From Candidatus Chlorohelix allophototropha (lineage in GTDB: Bacteria; Chloroflexota; Chloroflexia; Chloroheliales; Chloroheliaceae): DNA of 64,000 nt. Below, piece by piece: positions 57,074-64,000 of the stretch; within the stretch, counting starts at the first letter, position 1; every line of letters starts with the position of its first letter. The position numbers were made by a program, and so were the translations under genes. The notes under the pieces are model-generated. The model ran no database searches. It was not told the DNA's origin and saw only the letters and a program-made list of their open reading frames with translations. Where the stretch lies: assembly GCF_030389965.1 (NCBI RefSeq), contig NZ_CP128399.1, forward strand, positions 1,788,934 through 1,852,933, in the 5' to 3' direction.

Positions 57074-58549
57074 ATGCCTGTATATCGCCCGGTTACAACT
57101 CACCAACCGACTAGACCCGATATTGCCGTTTTATCGGGAACGGCTACGCTGACGATAACAGGCACAGGGTTAGTCGAAGCCGAAAGTTACGGGGTCGGGA
57201 TTGCGCTCGGCTCAATCACTGCTACCGGGATTGGGCTACAAGAAGCAGATAGACCGGGCGTTGGTAGTAGCACTTTTACAATCACAAATAGCGGGACTGG
57301 ACTAAGCGAGAGCGAGAGACCCGGCGTAGGCACTACTTCCTTAATCGCACCTGTAGCGGGTGACGGTTTACAGGAAGTGGAGAACTACGGGGTCGGCGCA
57401 ATCGCTCTGGTAGCACCTGTTACGGGTGATGGCTTACAAGAGAGCGAGAGACCCGGAGCGGGTCAAGCACTCGGCGCAATCACTGTAACCGGGATTGCGT
57501 TACAGGAGAGCGATAGACCGGGCGTTGGTAATAGCACCTTAGTAGCACCTGTTACGGGCTATGGCTTACAAGAAGCAGGTAGTTACGGGGTCGGAGCAGA
57601 CAGCCTAGTAAGCACCCCGACTGGCTACAGTTTACAGGAAGCCGATAGACCGGGCGTTGGGATTGCAATTGGCACAATCGCTACATCCGGGACGGGATTG
57701 CGGGAAGCAGATAGCTATGGCGTAGGAGTAGCTTCATTATCAAGTGCTACCACTACCATAACCGGGATTGGCTTACAGGAGACCAATACTCACGGGGTCG
57801 GCGCAATCAGTCTAGTAGCACCTGCCACCGGGATTGGATTAGTCGAAACCGATAGACCGGGAACAGGCAATAGTACCTTTACAGTAACCATAACCGGGTC
57901 TGGATTGCAAGAGACCACCTATTACGGGGTCGGCAATGCTTTAGGCTCAAATACTGTAGTAGGCATAGGGCTAAGAGAAGCGGATAGACCGGGCGTTGGT
58001 AGCACTGCTCTTATACCAACTTCTACGGGGGTCGGGTTAAGCGAAGTCGAGCGGTACGGCACAGGTTCAATCAGCTTGTCTATGACCGCAAGCGGGGTCG
58101 GGGTAAATGAGGGTGATAGACCGGGAGCAGGAGCAGCGCAAGGGGCAATCACCGATTTAGGCACTGGCAATCAGGAGACCACCTATTACGGGGTCGGAAA
58201 CGCAAGCGCGGCTGGTGTATCAACCGGGTCTGGTTTGAGGGAAGCGGAACGGTCTGGGATAAACGGCAACACTTCGCAGACCATAACCATTACGGGTGTA
58301 TCACTTGACGAGCTAAGGATAAACGGGGTCGGTGTAATCACTTATGTGGTATCTGGCGCAATCGGTAAAGGATTACAGGAAAGCGATAGACCCGGAGCGG
58401 GGCAAGTAAACCTAATCCTTTACACAGCCAGTCAGCTTAACACCGTTGGAATGAAGAACGTCACCGGGACGGTAGGCGAGAGCTTAACCAAGACCTATAC
58501 CGGGAGTGTGGTAATCAGTAGTGGCACAAATCAGAAAGAAACACCGTAA
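57074..58549 (+). CDS. Tandem-repeat virion fibre-like protein
   Basis: A 491-residue protein made of about 19 units of roughly 24 residues. Each is built on G(I/T/D)GLQExxRPGVG or the alternate GLxExxxYGVG followed by a Thr/Ser/Ile/Val strand (TITGTG, LVAPVTG). The alternation of RPGVG and YGVG turns predicts a regular beta-helix or fibre. The repeats are also conserved at DNA level. It is probably a fibre or surface appendage; there are no known domains. It overlaps the next gene by one base. Confidence 0.7.
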   Translation: MPVYRPVTTHQPTRPDIAVLSGTATLTITGTGLVEAESYGVGIALGSITATGIGLQEADRPGVGSSTFTITNSGTGLSESERPGVGTTSLIAPVAGDGLQEVENYGVGAIALVAPVTGDGLQESERPGAGQALGAITVTGIALQESDRPGVGNSTLVAPVTGYGLQEAGSYGVGADSLVSTPTGYSLQEADRPGVGIAIGTIATSGTGLREADSYGVGVASLSSATTTITGIGLQETNTHGVGAISLVAPATGIGLVETDRPGTGNSTFTVTITGSGLQETTYYGVGNALGSNTVVGIGLREADRPGVGSTALIPTSTGVGLSEVERYGTGSISLSMTASGVGVNEGDRPGAGAAQGAITDLGTGNQETTYYGVGNASAAGVSTGSGLREAERSGINGNTSQTITITGVSLDELRINGVGVITYVVSGAIGKGLQESDRPGAGQVNLILYTASQLNTVGMKNVTGTVGESLTKTYTGSVVISSGTNQKETP

Positions 58550-58869
58550 TGTCGGATTTTACTATTAGAAAAGGCGACACATTACCGATACTACAAGCCA
58601 CCTTAACTACTGCCAGTGGAACAGCAGTGGATTTAACCAATGCCACTTCGGTATCGCTAAATATGCGTCTAGCTGGCACAACTACGTGGCTGACCAACGC
58701 TGCCACGATTGTAGCACCTGCCACAAATGGAGTAGTGCAAGCGCAATTAACCAGTGCGAACACTGCTACGGCTGGATTGTACCTTGCCAAATGGGTAGTG
58801 ACTTTTGCGGGTGGTAACACCGAGACCTTTCCAAGAAGATATTTTGCAATTGAGGTAGCTACATTATGA
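58549..58869 (+). CDS. BppU-like baseplate/fibre anchor domain protein
   Basis: A 106-residue protein matching the N-terminal domain of BppU-type proteins: DFTIRKGDTLPILQATLTTASGTAVDLTNATSVSLNMR, ending FPRRYFAIEV. In lactococcal phages this domain anchors receptor-binding proteins. It probably anchors the neighbouring repeat protein or lectin. Confidence 0.75.
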   Translation: MSDFTIRKGDTLPILQATLTTASGTAVDLTNATSVSLNMRLAGTTTWLTNAATIVAPATNGVVQAQLTSANTATAGLYLAKWVVTFAGGNTETFPRRYFAIEVATL

Positions 58870-59330
58870 GCGTAGAGGATGAGCAGCTAAAAGACCTAAT
58901 AGTGCTAACCGTCAATGATGTAGCGGGTGGAGTGGTGGAGAGCAACATAACCTTGATTTGGAATATGTATGCCGACAAGGGCAAGATAGCCAATGCGCCG
59001 AGATTGCAATACTACTACGCGCTGAAACACGCCATACAGGTAATGATGGGTTCGGTTAGGGCTAAGGTGAATATAGTAGTAGGTCAGCAGAAAGCGGAAT
59101 ACAGTTCACAGTTTACCAACCTGAAATCAATGCTTGATGACACGGTGAGAGAGATTGCGAAAATCGAGAAAGAAGCAAGGGTGGTTCGTTCTCCTGCCAT
59201 TGCAGCCCTTACCAACGTCAACCCGATTACGCCGAATAGTGACCCAAGAACTATCAACCTACCAGACCCGAATGACAGGCAATTGCGAGGAGACCCGTTA
59301 TTACCTACTGATAGACGAGGGCAGATATGA
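58866..59330 (+). CDS. Neck/connector-type protein, unknown
   Basis: A 154-residue, helical, acidic protein with a long central coil (QYYYALKHAIQVMMGSV...SMLDDTVREIAKIEKEA). Position suggests head completion or a head-tail connector. It overlaps both neighbours. Confidence 0.55.
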   Translation: MSVEDEQLKDLIVLTVNDVAGGVVESNITLIWNMYADKGKIANAPRLQYYYALKHAIQVMMGSVRAKVNIVVGQQKAEYSSQFTNLKSMLDDTVREIAKIEKEARVVRSPAIAALTNVNPITPNSDPRTINLPDPNDRQLRGDPLLPTDRRGQI

Positions 59331-59758
59331 GTCTGTTAATAACCAATAATCCGGGAATAAAGGCTTCGATTTATCGGGGAACACCCTTGCAATTGGTTTA
59401 CGGAGCGGTGGACGTAAATGTGCAACCTTTTTATCAAGTGCAATTCGATGTGCCGATAATCGGAGCTAACATACCAGCAGCCAACCCGCCTACTCATACG
59501 ATGTACCTTGACCTACCTGCCAGCCAAGCTACTTTTGCGCCGAGAGTGTTAGAGGACGCAGTATATGTAACAGGTAGCACTGGCGGCAATTTGGACGGTT
59601 ATTACGCCATTGTAAAGTACGGTGGCGCATTTATCGGGCTGGACGGTGGTCTGAACCATATGACACTGCTAACCAGATATTTAGGCGTAAAGAAGGCTGG
59701 CGATATAACCGGGATTGATAATAGCGGCAATGTGATTATCAGGACGGGTGGACGATGA
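59327..59758 (+). CDS. Neck-region protein, unknown
   Basis: A 143-residue beta-rich protein (HTMYLDLPASQATFAPRVLEDAVYVTGSTGG). It lies just before the gp10-like gene, where head-tail joining proteins are usual. Not recognised. Confidence 0.55.
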   Translation: MSLLITNNPGIKASIYRGTPLQLVYGAVDVNVQPFYQVQFDVPIIGANIPAANPPTHTMYLDLPASQATFAPRVLEDAVYVTGSTGGNLDGYYAIVKYGGAFIGLDGGLNHMTLLTRYLGVKKAGDITGIDNSGNVIIRTGGR

Positions 59759-60219
59759 TTAGCTTTACAGTGGATACCACACAACTTGAAAAGACCGTCT
59801 TAAAGGTCAAAGGAAAGCAAGCAAAGTGGTCAAAAGAGTACCTACCCAGACTGGCAGCACTGATAGCGGCTGATGCCAAGTATGAGGTACAGGTAGAAGC
59901 ACCTGTGAGGAGCGGCGTGTTACAGCGCGGGATTAGCACTCAAATAAAACTAGGTGCGACCAGTGCCACCATAAACGGCTACAGTTCAGCACCCTATACC
60001 CGGTTCGTGATTGAGGGTACAAGACCACACATTATCAGAGCGGTAAACGGGAGAGTATTGCACTGGCAAAGTGGTGGAGAAGATAGGTTTGCCGCCTATG
60101 TCCATCATCCGGGAACGAAACCGAACGACTTTGTAGAGCGAGGTTTGAGGAAGATTGAGCCATTGGTAGAGGAGCATATGCGCCTAGTCGGTGAGGAGCT
60201 ATTGGATTTTAACGTATGA
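59755..60219 (+). CDS. HK97 gp10-like neck/tail protein
   Basis: A 154-residue protein of the HK97 gp10 group: an N-terminal helix, EAPVRSGVLQRGIS, then YTRFVIEGTRPH...LHWQSGGEDRFAAYVHHPGTKPNDFVERGL. It helps join head and tail. It overlaps both neighbours by four bases. Confidence 0.85.
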   Translation: MISFTVDTTQLEKTVLKVKGKQAKWSKEYLPRLAALIAADAKYEVQVEAPVRSGVLQRGISTQIKLGATSATINGYSSAPYTRFVIEGTRPHIIRAVNGRVLHWQSGGEDRFAAYVHHPGTKPNDFVERGLRKIEPLVEEHMRLVGEELLDFNV

Positions 60220-60842
60220 GCGCAGAAGCTACAAAAAGATGGCTACTCGGTAGGTTTACCAGTAGCTTGACCGCAGCGCCAGTGACGTATCCACAAGACG
60301 CTTGCGCCGGGATATTGTACAACGCTGGCAGAACCAGTGCGAATACTACGGTGTATAAGGACGCGCCGAACCTTGAATTAAATCTGGCGGGTGGGTCGCT
60401 GGCAATCATCTTAAACGATACAGAGGAGTCAGAAGAACCCTTGACCTATGGTGGGGCATACGGACAGAACCTTAATACCAGTGACTTTATGCTAGAGGTG
60501 TATTGGATAGCAGATTTCACGGGAGACCCGGTTCACAGCGTGTCACCAGCCTACACTTCGCAAGCGGTGAGCGACCAGTATTTTAGGAAGCTACTTGAGG
60601 CAATAAAGCAGACTTTGCGCCTTGCTACCTATGTGCTATTGAGCAATGGGGCGCAAGTGCAAGCGCAGAACTGGAATTTAGTTGACCCAGACAGTGGACA
60701 GTTGAGTACCTTGATGGGTGAGCAATACCCGATGAAAACCTACAAACAACCTGCTAGGCAAGGTGAGAATAGCAACAATCTGGTATATGCCGCTCTAATC
60801 GAGTTTGGATACAAAGAGACCTTGAGACCTATCGGCAATTAG
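60216..60842 (+). CDS. Putative tail terminator / completion protein
   Basis: A 208-residue protein directly between the gp10-like gene and the tail-tube region, the usual place of the tail terminator. No sequence family is recognised, so the call rests on position. Confidence 0.5.
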   Translation: MSAEATKRWLLGRFTSSLTAAPVTYPQDACAGILYNAGRTSANTTVYKDAPNLELNLAGGSLAIILNDTEESEEPLTYGGAYGQNLNTSDFMLEVYWIADFTGDPVHSVSPAYTSQAVSDQYFRKLLEAIKQTLRLATYVLLSNGAQVQAQNWNLVDPDSGQLSTLMGEQYPMKTYKQPARQGENSNNLVYAALIEFGYKETLRPIGN

Positions 60843-60853
60843 AGGAGCGGCGT

Positions 60854-61108
60854 ATGAAATTAAAATTTATTGGAACCAGCGACTATTACTTCCCGGATAT
60901 GGCAAATGCCGATTGGGAAGGCGGCGATGAAAGCGAAATTCAGAAGCGATTGCTAACCGGGTTATGGGTAGAGGATAAGCCAGTGGTGGAGACAACAGTG
61001 GTCGAGAAACCAACGGCGACACCTCCTCAACCGACTGTGAAACCCGTAGTACCTGCAATACCTGTTACTACTGATAAAGGAGTAGAAGACAATGGCAATA
61101 GGGAGTAG
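60854..61108 (+). CDS. Small tail-region protein
   Basis: An 84-residue acidic protein with a short folded start (KLKFIGTSDYYFPDMANADWEGGDE) and a Val/Pro/Thr-rich tail. It overlaps the tube gene by 17 bases. Its layout is like the protein at 53690. Function unknown. Confidence 0.55.
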   Translation: MKLKFIGTSDYYFPDMANADWEGGDESEIQKRLLTGLWVEDKPVVETTVVEKPTATPPQPTVKPVVPAIPVTTDKGVEDNGNRE

Positions 61109-62534
61109 AAGACAAACAAACTTTATCAATGAAAGTGCCGGGTGGGGAGCAATTAACGCTACGGTTCAGACCGCTTCAATTGCCACTGCCACCTCACTAT
61201 TGATAAACAACACGGGTGGAGCTACCTATGGCGTACCGAACGTAGCAGTAGGTATGACAGTTTACTTTCAGGATGGCACAGGTGAGCCACCTCGCCTAAT
61301 CAGTGCTATAACCGGGACAACCGTACTAACTTTAACAGTGCCAGCGATGACCTTTGCTCACGCTGTAAATGCAGCAGTTTGGATTGATTACGCGCCTAAC
61401 ACGGCGTTACTGCTATCTAGCTTGAGCGTCAATCGCAATCCGAAGAACTGGTCGGATACACCTTACTCTGGCACAAGGGCTAAAAATATCTTCCGTGTTC
61501 CGGGTCGGTTAGAAGTAACCGGGACGATGGGCTATATGCTTAGACCGAACGTAAATGTGCCGATACTGGTAAAGGCATTTGGACAGGACAATCAAGGTGT
61601 AATAGGGACAGTGCCGGGAACACCTGTAACCACTACCTTGAACGGGGCAACCACTGTCGGGGCGACCACCGTTATAGTAACCAGTGCTACGGGCTTGATT
61701 GTTAACACAATTATTCAGATTGATACCGGGACGAGCGCAGAGTGCAGAAAGATTACCAACGTAGCTACCAATACGCTCACACTGGACGTAGCCTTGAACA
61801 ATGCTCACGCCAACTCGGTAGCAGTAGCTAAGGTGATTGCGCCCTACACTCACACCATACCGAGCGCAAGTTCGAACCTTGATAGCATCATACTTGAGGA
61901 CTATGTACCTTATGATGACTCGACCCAGACCACCAAAATAACCACCAATAGCTACTTCATACCGGGCATTATCTTTAGCAAGCTGACGGTGAACGCGCCG
62001 ACCACGACTGGTATTCAAATCTCGGCTGATTTTACAGCGCAAGACAAACAGACGAACACTGCCAGCAGTGGTATAGCCATCCCGAATGAAGCGACCTTTA
62101 CCTTCAATCAGGAGAGCGTGTTAGTCAACGGGACTCAGAATATGAGAGTGACGGTAGGTAAGTTTGATTTCACCAACGACCCGCAATCACGCTATACCAA
62201 GAGTGGCACACTCCGACCCTTTGCGATTAAAGCGGGTATGCAGGAAGCAAAGGGGGAGCTTGATTTCTACGAGGATGCGGCAACGCAAGCGACCTTCTGG
62301 GCGAACTTTACCGCAGCCACACCATTGGCATTGATATGGAAGGTAATTGATAGCATCGGAGAATACATCCAAATCGCATTTCCTAAAATCGTTCTCGATA
62401 CTTGGAGCGATGGAGACTTCTCACCTGCCGACTTGATTGATGCTAAATCGGCTTGGACAGCGCAATTAGATTCGGGGGCATCCAACGTGCAAGCGACCTT
62501 GACGGTAGCAAATGCACAGTACCTACCTTATTAG
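61092..62534 (+). CDS. Major tail (tube) protein
   Basis: A 480-residue Thr-rich beta protein. It has two Ig-like insert zones (about 30-90 and 180-255) and a tube-type core (VPGRLEVTGTMGYMLRP, AGMQEAKGELDFYEDA, SIGEYIQIAFPKIVL). Position before the assembly chaperone and tape measure fits the main tail tube of a long non-contractile tail. Confidence 0.8.
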   Translation: MAIGSRRQTNFINESAGWGAINATVQTASIATATSLLINNTGGATYGVPNVAVGMTVYFQDGTGEPPRLISAITGTTVLTLTVPAMTFAHAVNAAVWIDYAPNTALLLSSLSVNRNPKNWSDTPYSGTRAKNIFRVPGRLEVTGTMGYMLRPNVNVPILVKAFGQDNQGVIGTVPGTPVTTTLNGATTVGATTVIVTSATGLIVNTIIQIDTGTSAECRKITNVATNTLTLDVALNNAHANSVAVAKVIAPYTHTIPSASSNLDSIILEDYVPYDDSTQTTKITTNSYFIPGIIFSKLTVNAPTTTGIQISADFTAQDKQTNTASSGIAIPNEATFTFNQESVLVNGTQNMRVTVGKFDFTNDPQSRYTKSGTLRPFAIKAGMQEAKGELDFYEDAATQATFWANFTAATPLALIWKVIDSIGEYIQIAFPKIVLDTWSDGDFSPADLIDAKSAWTAQLDSGASNVQATLTVANAQYLPY

Positions 62535-62546
62535 AGGATAAAAAAA

Positions 62547-62570
62547 GACCGTCCGGGTTAGGGAACGGTC
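62547..62570. terminator. Hairpin after the tail-tube gene
   Basis: GACCGT and ACGGTC pair around a twelve-base loop. A run of A precedes it, so it would end leftward rather than rightward transcripts; rightward it may act as an attenuator. Confidence 0.5.
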
Positions 62571-62676
62571 AGTGGAAGAACTTGGATTCAGTTTTATCTA
62601 TTACCAGTTGATTTTTAATAGGTTTGTGGGAAATCCACAAGACAATTATAGCCAGAGTGTTATTTTTTTTCAATAT

Positions 62677-62709
62677 GGTGTTCACATAGATAAACGTTAT
62701 GTTAACACC
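62677..62709. promoter_or_regulatory. Inverted repeat containing the regulon word
   Basis: GGTGTTCACA and TGTTAACACC form 10-bp arms (one mismatch) around 13 bases, ending 17 bases before ATG 62727. TGTTCACATA is the exact reverse of the TATGTGAACA element of P3 and P4. It may be an operator. Confidence 0.6.
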
Positions 62710-62726
62710 GATAAAGGAGAAATGGG

Positions 62727-62972
62727 ATGGCTAAGAGCTTTACCCATAACACGAACGCAGGTGGGGGCAATGCCACGTTGGTAGTAGGCGGCACTGCTAC
62801 CGAGCAAGCGCAAGCCCACAGCGACATACAGGATGGGATTTTTTGGACTTACTTACCAGTGATGACCAAGATAAATTCCACGACTTGGCAATTCCCGGCT
62901 GTAGCTTCCAAGACTGGACACGTCAATCAGTGGTTAACCAGTGGAGTAGCTAAGAGCTACACCATTAACTAA
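62727..62972 (+). CDS. Small tail-region protein
   Basis: An 81-residue protein (AKSFTHNTNAGGGNATLVVGGTATEQAQAHSDIQDG), Gly/Thr/Ala-rich, probably beta. AAAGGAG precedes the ATG. It sits between tail tube and assembly chaperone. Function unknown. Confidence 0.6.
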   Translation: MAKSFTHNTNAGGGNATLVVGGTATEQAQAHSDIQDGIFWTYLPVMTKINSTTWQFPAVASKTGHVNQWLTSGVAKSYTIN

Positions 62973-62997
62973 TCGGCAATTAAGAGAGGATTGAAAG

Positions 62998-63552
62998 ATG
63001 AATTACCGCAAGAACAGCATTGTAACCTTGCAAAACTTTCCGGGTGACGAAACACCGGGAGAAAATTGGGTCAAGCTACAAAAGCCCACCGGGGAGCATA
63101 TGTTGCAATTCCTTGACCTGAACGGAGCGGTGAAAGAGGTCAACGGGGTCGAAATGCAATTATCTCAGACCGATGCGATGCTGATGATAATCCCTTCTTG
63201 CATACTTGGCTGGTCGTTCACCGATTACGAGACCGGGCAAATATACCCTGCCACCTATGAGAACATCAAGGGCTTAGAAGCCAGCGATTTTAACTATCTG
63301 ATAGCCGAGTTTGGCAACCTACTCAACACTGCTAAAAAGCTAGAACCAGCCGCGATAGGCACACCACGCACTGATTTAACGGCAACGGAAAAAAACTCAT
63401 CCTTGCCGCTTTCATCCAACGAGAGCGGACAATCCGAGACCAGCGACAGTTCATTACCGACAATCCCGGAAAGACCGTCAGAGGATGGGAAATCCCCAGA
63501 GTTTGGTATCCCTGTCACGGAGGAGTCAAACGCGACTGTAGCGGGTGGCTAG
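62998..63552 (+). CDS. Tail assembly chaperone, short form
   Basis: A 184-residue protein (the gpG equivalent) directly before the tape measure. It starts MNYRKNSIVTLQNFPG, and residues about 1-120 are the folded part. After codon 131 (TATEKNSS) the 0-frame becomes Ser/Glu/Pro-rich. A slippery heptamer at 63390-63396 allows a longer -1 product. It helps fold and assemble the tape measure. Confidence 0.78.
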   Translation: MNYRKNSIVTLQNFPGDETPGENWVKLQKPTGEHMLQFLDLNGAVKEVNGVEMQLSQTDAMLMIIPSCILGWSFTDYETGQIYPATYENIKGLEASDFNYLIAEFGNLLNTAKKLEPAAIGTPRTDLTATEKNSSLPLSSNESGQSETSDSSLPTIPERPSEDGKSPEFGIPVTEESNATVAGG

Positions 63553-63692
63553 GTGATTTAGTGCTGGCTGAAAAGTGGCACATCCCGCCTTGGCAGGTAG
63601 CAGACCGAAAGCCCGTCGCTACTTGGAAGGTGGTCTATAGGCTTTTGGAAATGTTTCTCGCGCAAGTGCAAAGCGAAGTAGGTTATGGCTAG
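62998..63692 (+). CDS. Tail assembly chaperone, -1 frameshift long form
   Basis: A -1 shift at 63390-63396 would join the first ~132 residues to an open frame of about 98 codons. This reads through WEIPRVWYPCHGG and ends LAEKWHIPPWQVADRKPVATWK...SEVGYG at 63692. The -1 frame has no stop from the heptamer to 63690 and overlaps the tape-measure start, exactly like the gpG/gpGT arrangement of many long-tailed phages. Confidence 0.78.
63390..63396 (+). other. Programmed -1 frameshift site A AAA AAC
   Basis: In the 0-frame (GAA AAA AAC) the last A of GAA, then AAA and AAC, form X XXY YYZ with perfect re-pairing after a -1 slip. It is the only such heptamer seen in the gene. Confidence 0.8.
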
Positions 63693-64000
63693 TTCGACAA
63701 GTATCTTTTCATTACAGGTTAAGAGTGAAGGACTAGAGAACCTAAACATTCTAGCCGAGACACTTGAGGGCTTAAAATCCAAAGCGCAAGGGTTTGAGGC
63801 TGCTACCAAGAATATGAGTAGCAGCCTATCCATCACCAAGAGTATCACCACTGAAACCGCGACCAGCTTACAACAGCTTGGACAACACGCAAGCACCGCA
63901 ACAACCGGGATTGGAAACCTTCACGGCTTCACCTTGAATTTACACGCGCCATTAGAACACCTTGCCTTTTTAGCGCGAGAAGCGGGAACGGCTTTATTAG
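63685..64000 (+). CDS. Tape-measure protein, 3' part outside the window
   Basis: About 105 codons, open to the right edge, starting MASSTSIFSLQVKSEGLENLNILAE. The Ser/Thr/Leu helical style (AATKNMSSSLSITKSITTETATSLQQL) and its place after the frameshifting chaperone identify the tail-length ruler. Its start overlaps the long chaperone stop (ATGGCTAG). Confidence 0.8.
   Translation, partial: MASSTSIFSLQVKSEGLENLNILAETLEGLKSKAQGFEAATKNMSSSLSITKSITTETATSLQQLGQHASTATTGIGNLHGFTLNLHAPLEHLAFLAREAGTALL

Noticed and set aside
57074-58549. CRISPR-like array
   Set aside because: The short DNA repeats here are in-frame protein repeats with no constant repeat plus unique spacer structure, and no cas genes are present.
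51788-58549. Diversity-generating retroelement target
   Set aside because: The beta-rich and repeat proteins resemble variable receptor binders, but no reverse transcriptase, template repeat or accessory gene is seen in the window.
61509-62042. Leftward 177-codon ORF
   Set aside because: Antisense to the tail-tube gene; composition (Tyr/Arg/Gly) is what reversed Thr/Asn/Val codons give.

Overview
The window joins two kinds of DNA. Positions 1 to about 19 kb are ordinary bacterial chromosome. The gene content suggests a Chloroflexota-like bacterium: adjacent accD and accA, a DsbA-like oxidase beside a bacterial VKOR, a large secreted NHL-repeat protein, and a HAD-phosphatase/SerA fusion. This taxonomic reading rests on gene style alone and is only moderately secure. 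From about 19.1 kb to the end the DNA is mobile: a pile-up of insertion-sequence remnants (19.1-23.2 kb), then the left and central part of a tailed (siphovirus-like) prophage that runs off the right edge inside its tape-measure gene.

Chromosomal part. A helical-repeat protein enters from the left edge. It is followed by the acetyl-CoA carboxylase carboxyltransferase pair (accD-accA) and a disulfide-bond pair (DsbA-like, VKOR). Next come two SDR dehydrogenases, a cytochrome c lipoprotein, an ECF sigma/anti-sigma pair and a polytopic membrane protein. A FadR-type GntR regulator lies divergent from an aldehyde dehydrogenase, with a matching palindrome in front of the dehydrogenase. Two secreted proteins (NHL propeller and a HEFVE-containing protein) and the serine-pathway fusion complete the segment.

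IS region. Remnants of IS5-like and IS110-like transposases precede a 3.5 kb IS with perfect 55-bp terminal inverted repeats (19712-23220). Its DDE transposase is broken twice: by a stop codon, and by a nested ~1.9 kb element carrying a large serine recombinase. The right end of the IS cuts a phage tyrosine integrase after about 118 residues. Next to the integrase start is the 3' half of a tRNA-Lys(CTT)-like gene, flanked on both sides by matching 17-bp repeats. It looks like an unrecombined phage attP, so this prophage may have entered through the IS rather than through its integrase.

Prophage. A CI-like repressor (leftward) faces a rightward early region: Cro-like regulators, a DnaD-like initiator, a DnaB-like helicase, a ParB-domain protein, a RusA-like resolvase and many small zinc-binding or unknown proteins. 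A strong sigma70-type promoter whose spacer contains a TATGTGAA word recurs at 28.2, 32.3, 36.5 and, reversed, 48.1 kb. Related GTGAAC/GTTCAC words occur at 24.4-24.6, 38.1, 48.4 and 62.7 kb, so the repressor probably controls a dispersed regulon. Two of the promoters sit in a ~320-bp duplicated inverted module that brackets 36.3-48.3 kb. A cluster at 38.7-42.7 kb (PP-loop PAPS-reductase-like, glycosyltransferase, GNAT acetyltransferase, beta-type DNA methylase, ParB-like) lies just before the terminase and may be a DNA-modification module. A leftward cassette of small genes (46.3-48.0 kb) splits terminase from portal. The structural genes follow: portal, a fused minor-head/protease/scaffold protein with a nested scaffold start, decoration, capsid, and an unusual adhesin-like block including a 19-repeat protein. 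Then come neck and tail-tube genes, a tail-assembly chaperone with an A AAA AAC slippery site, and the tape measure.
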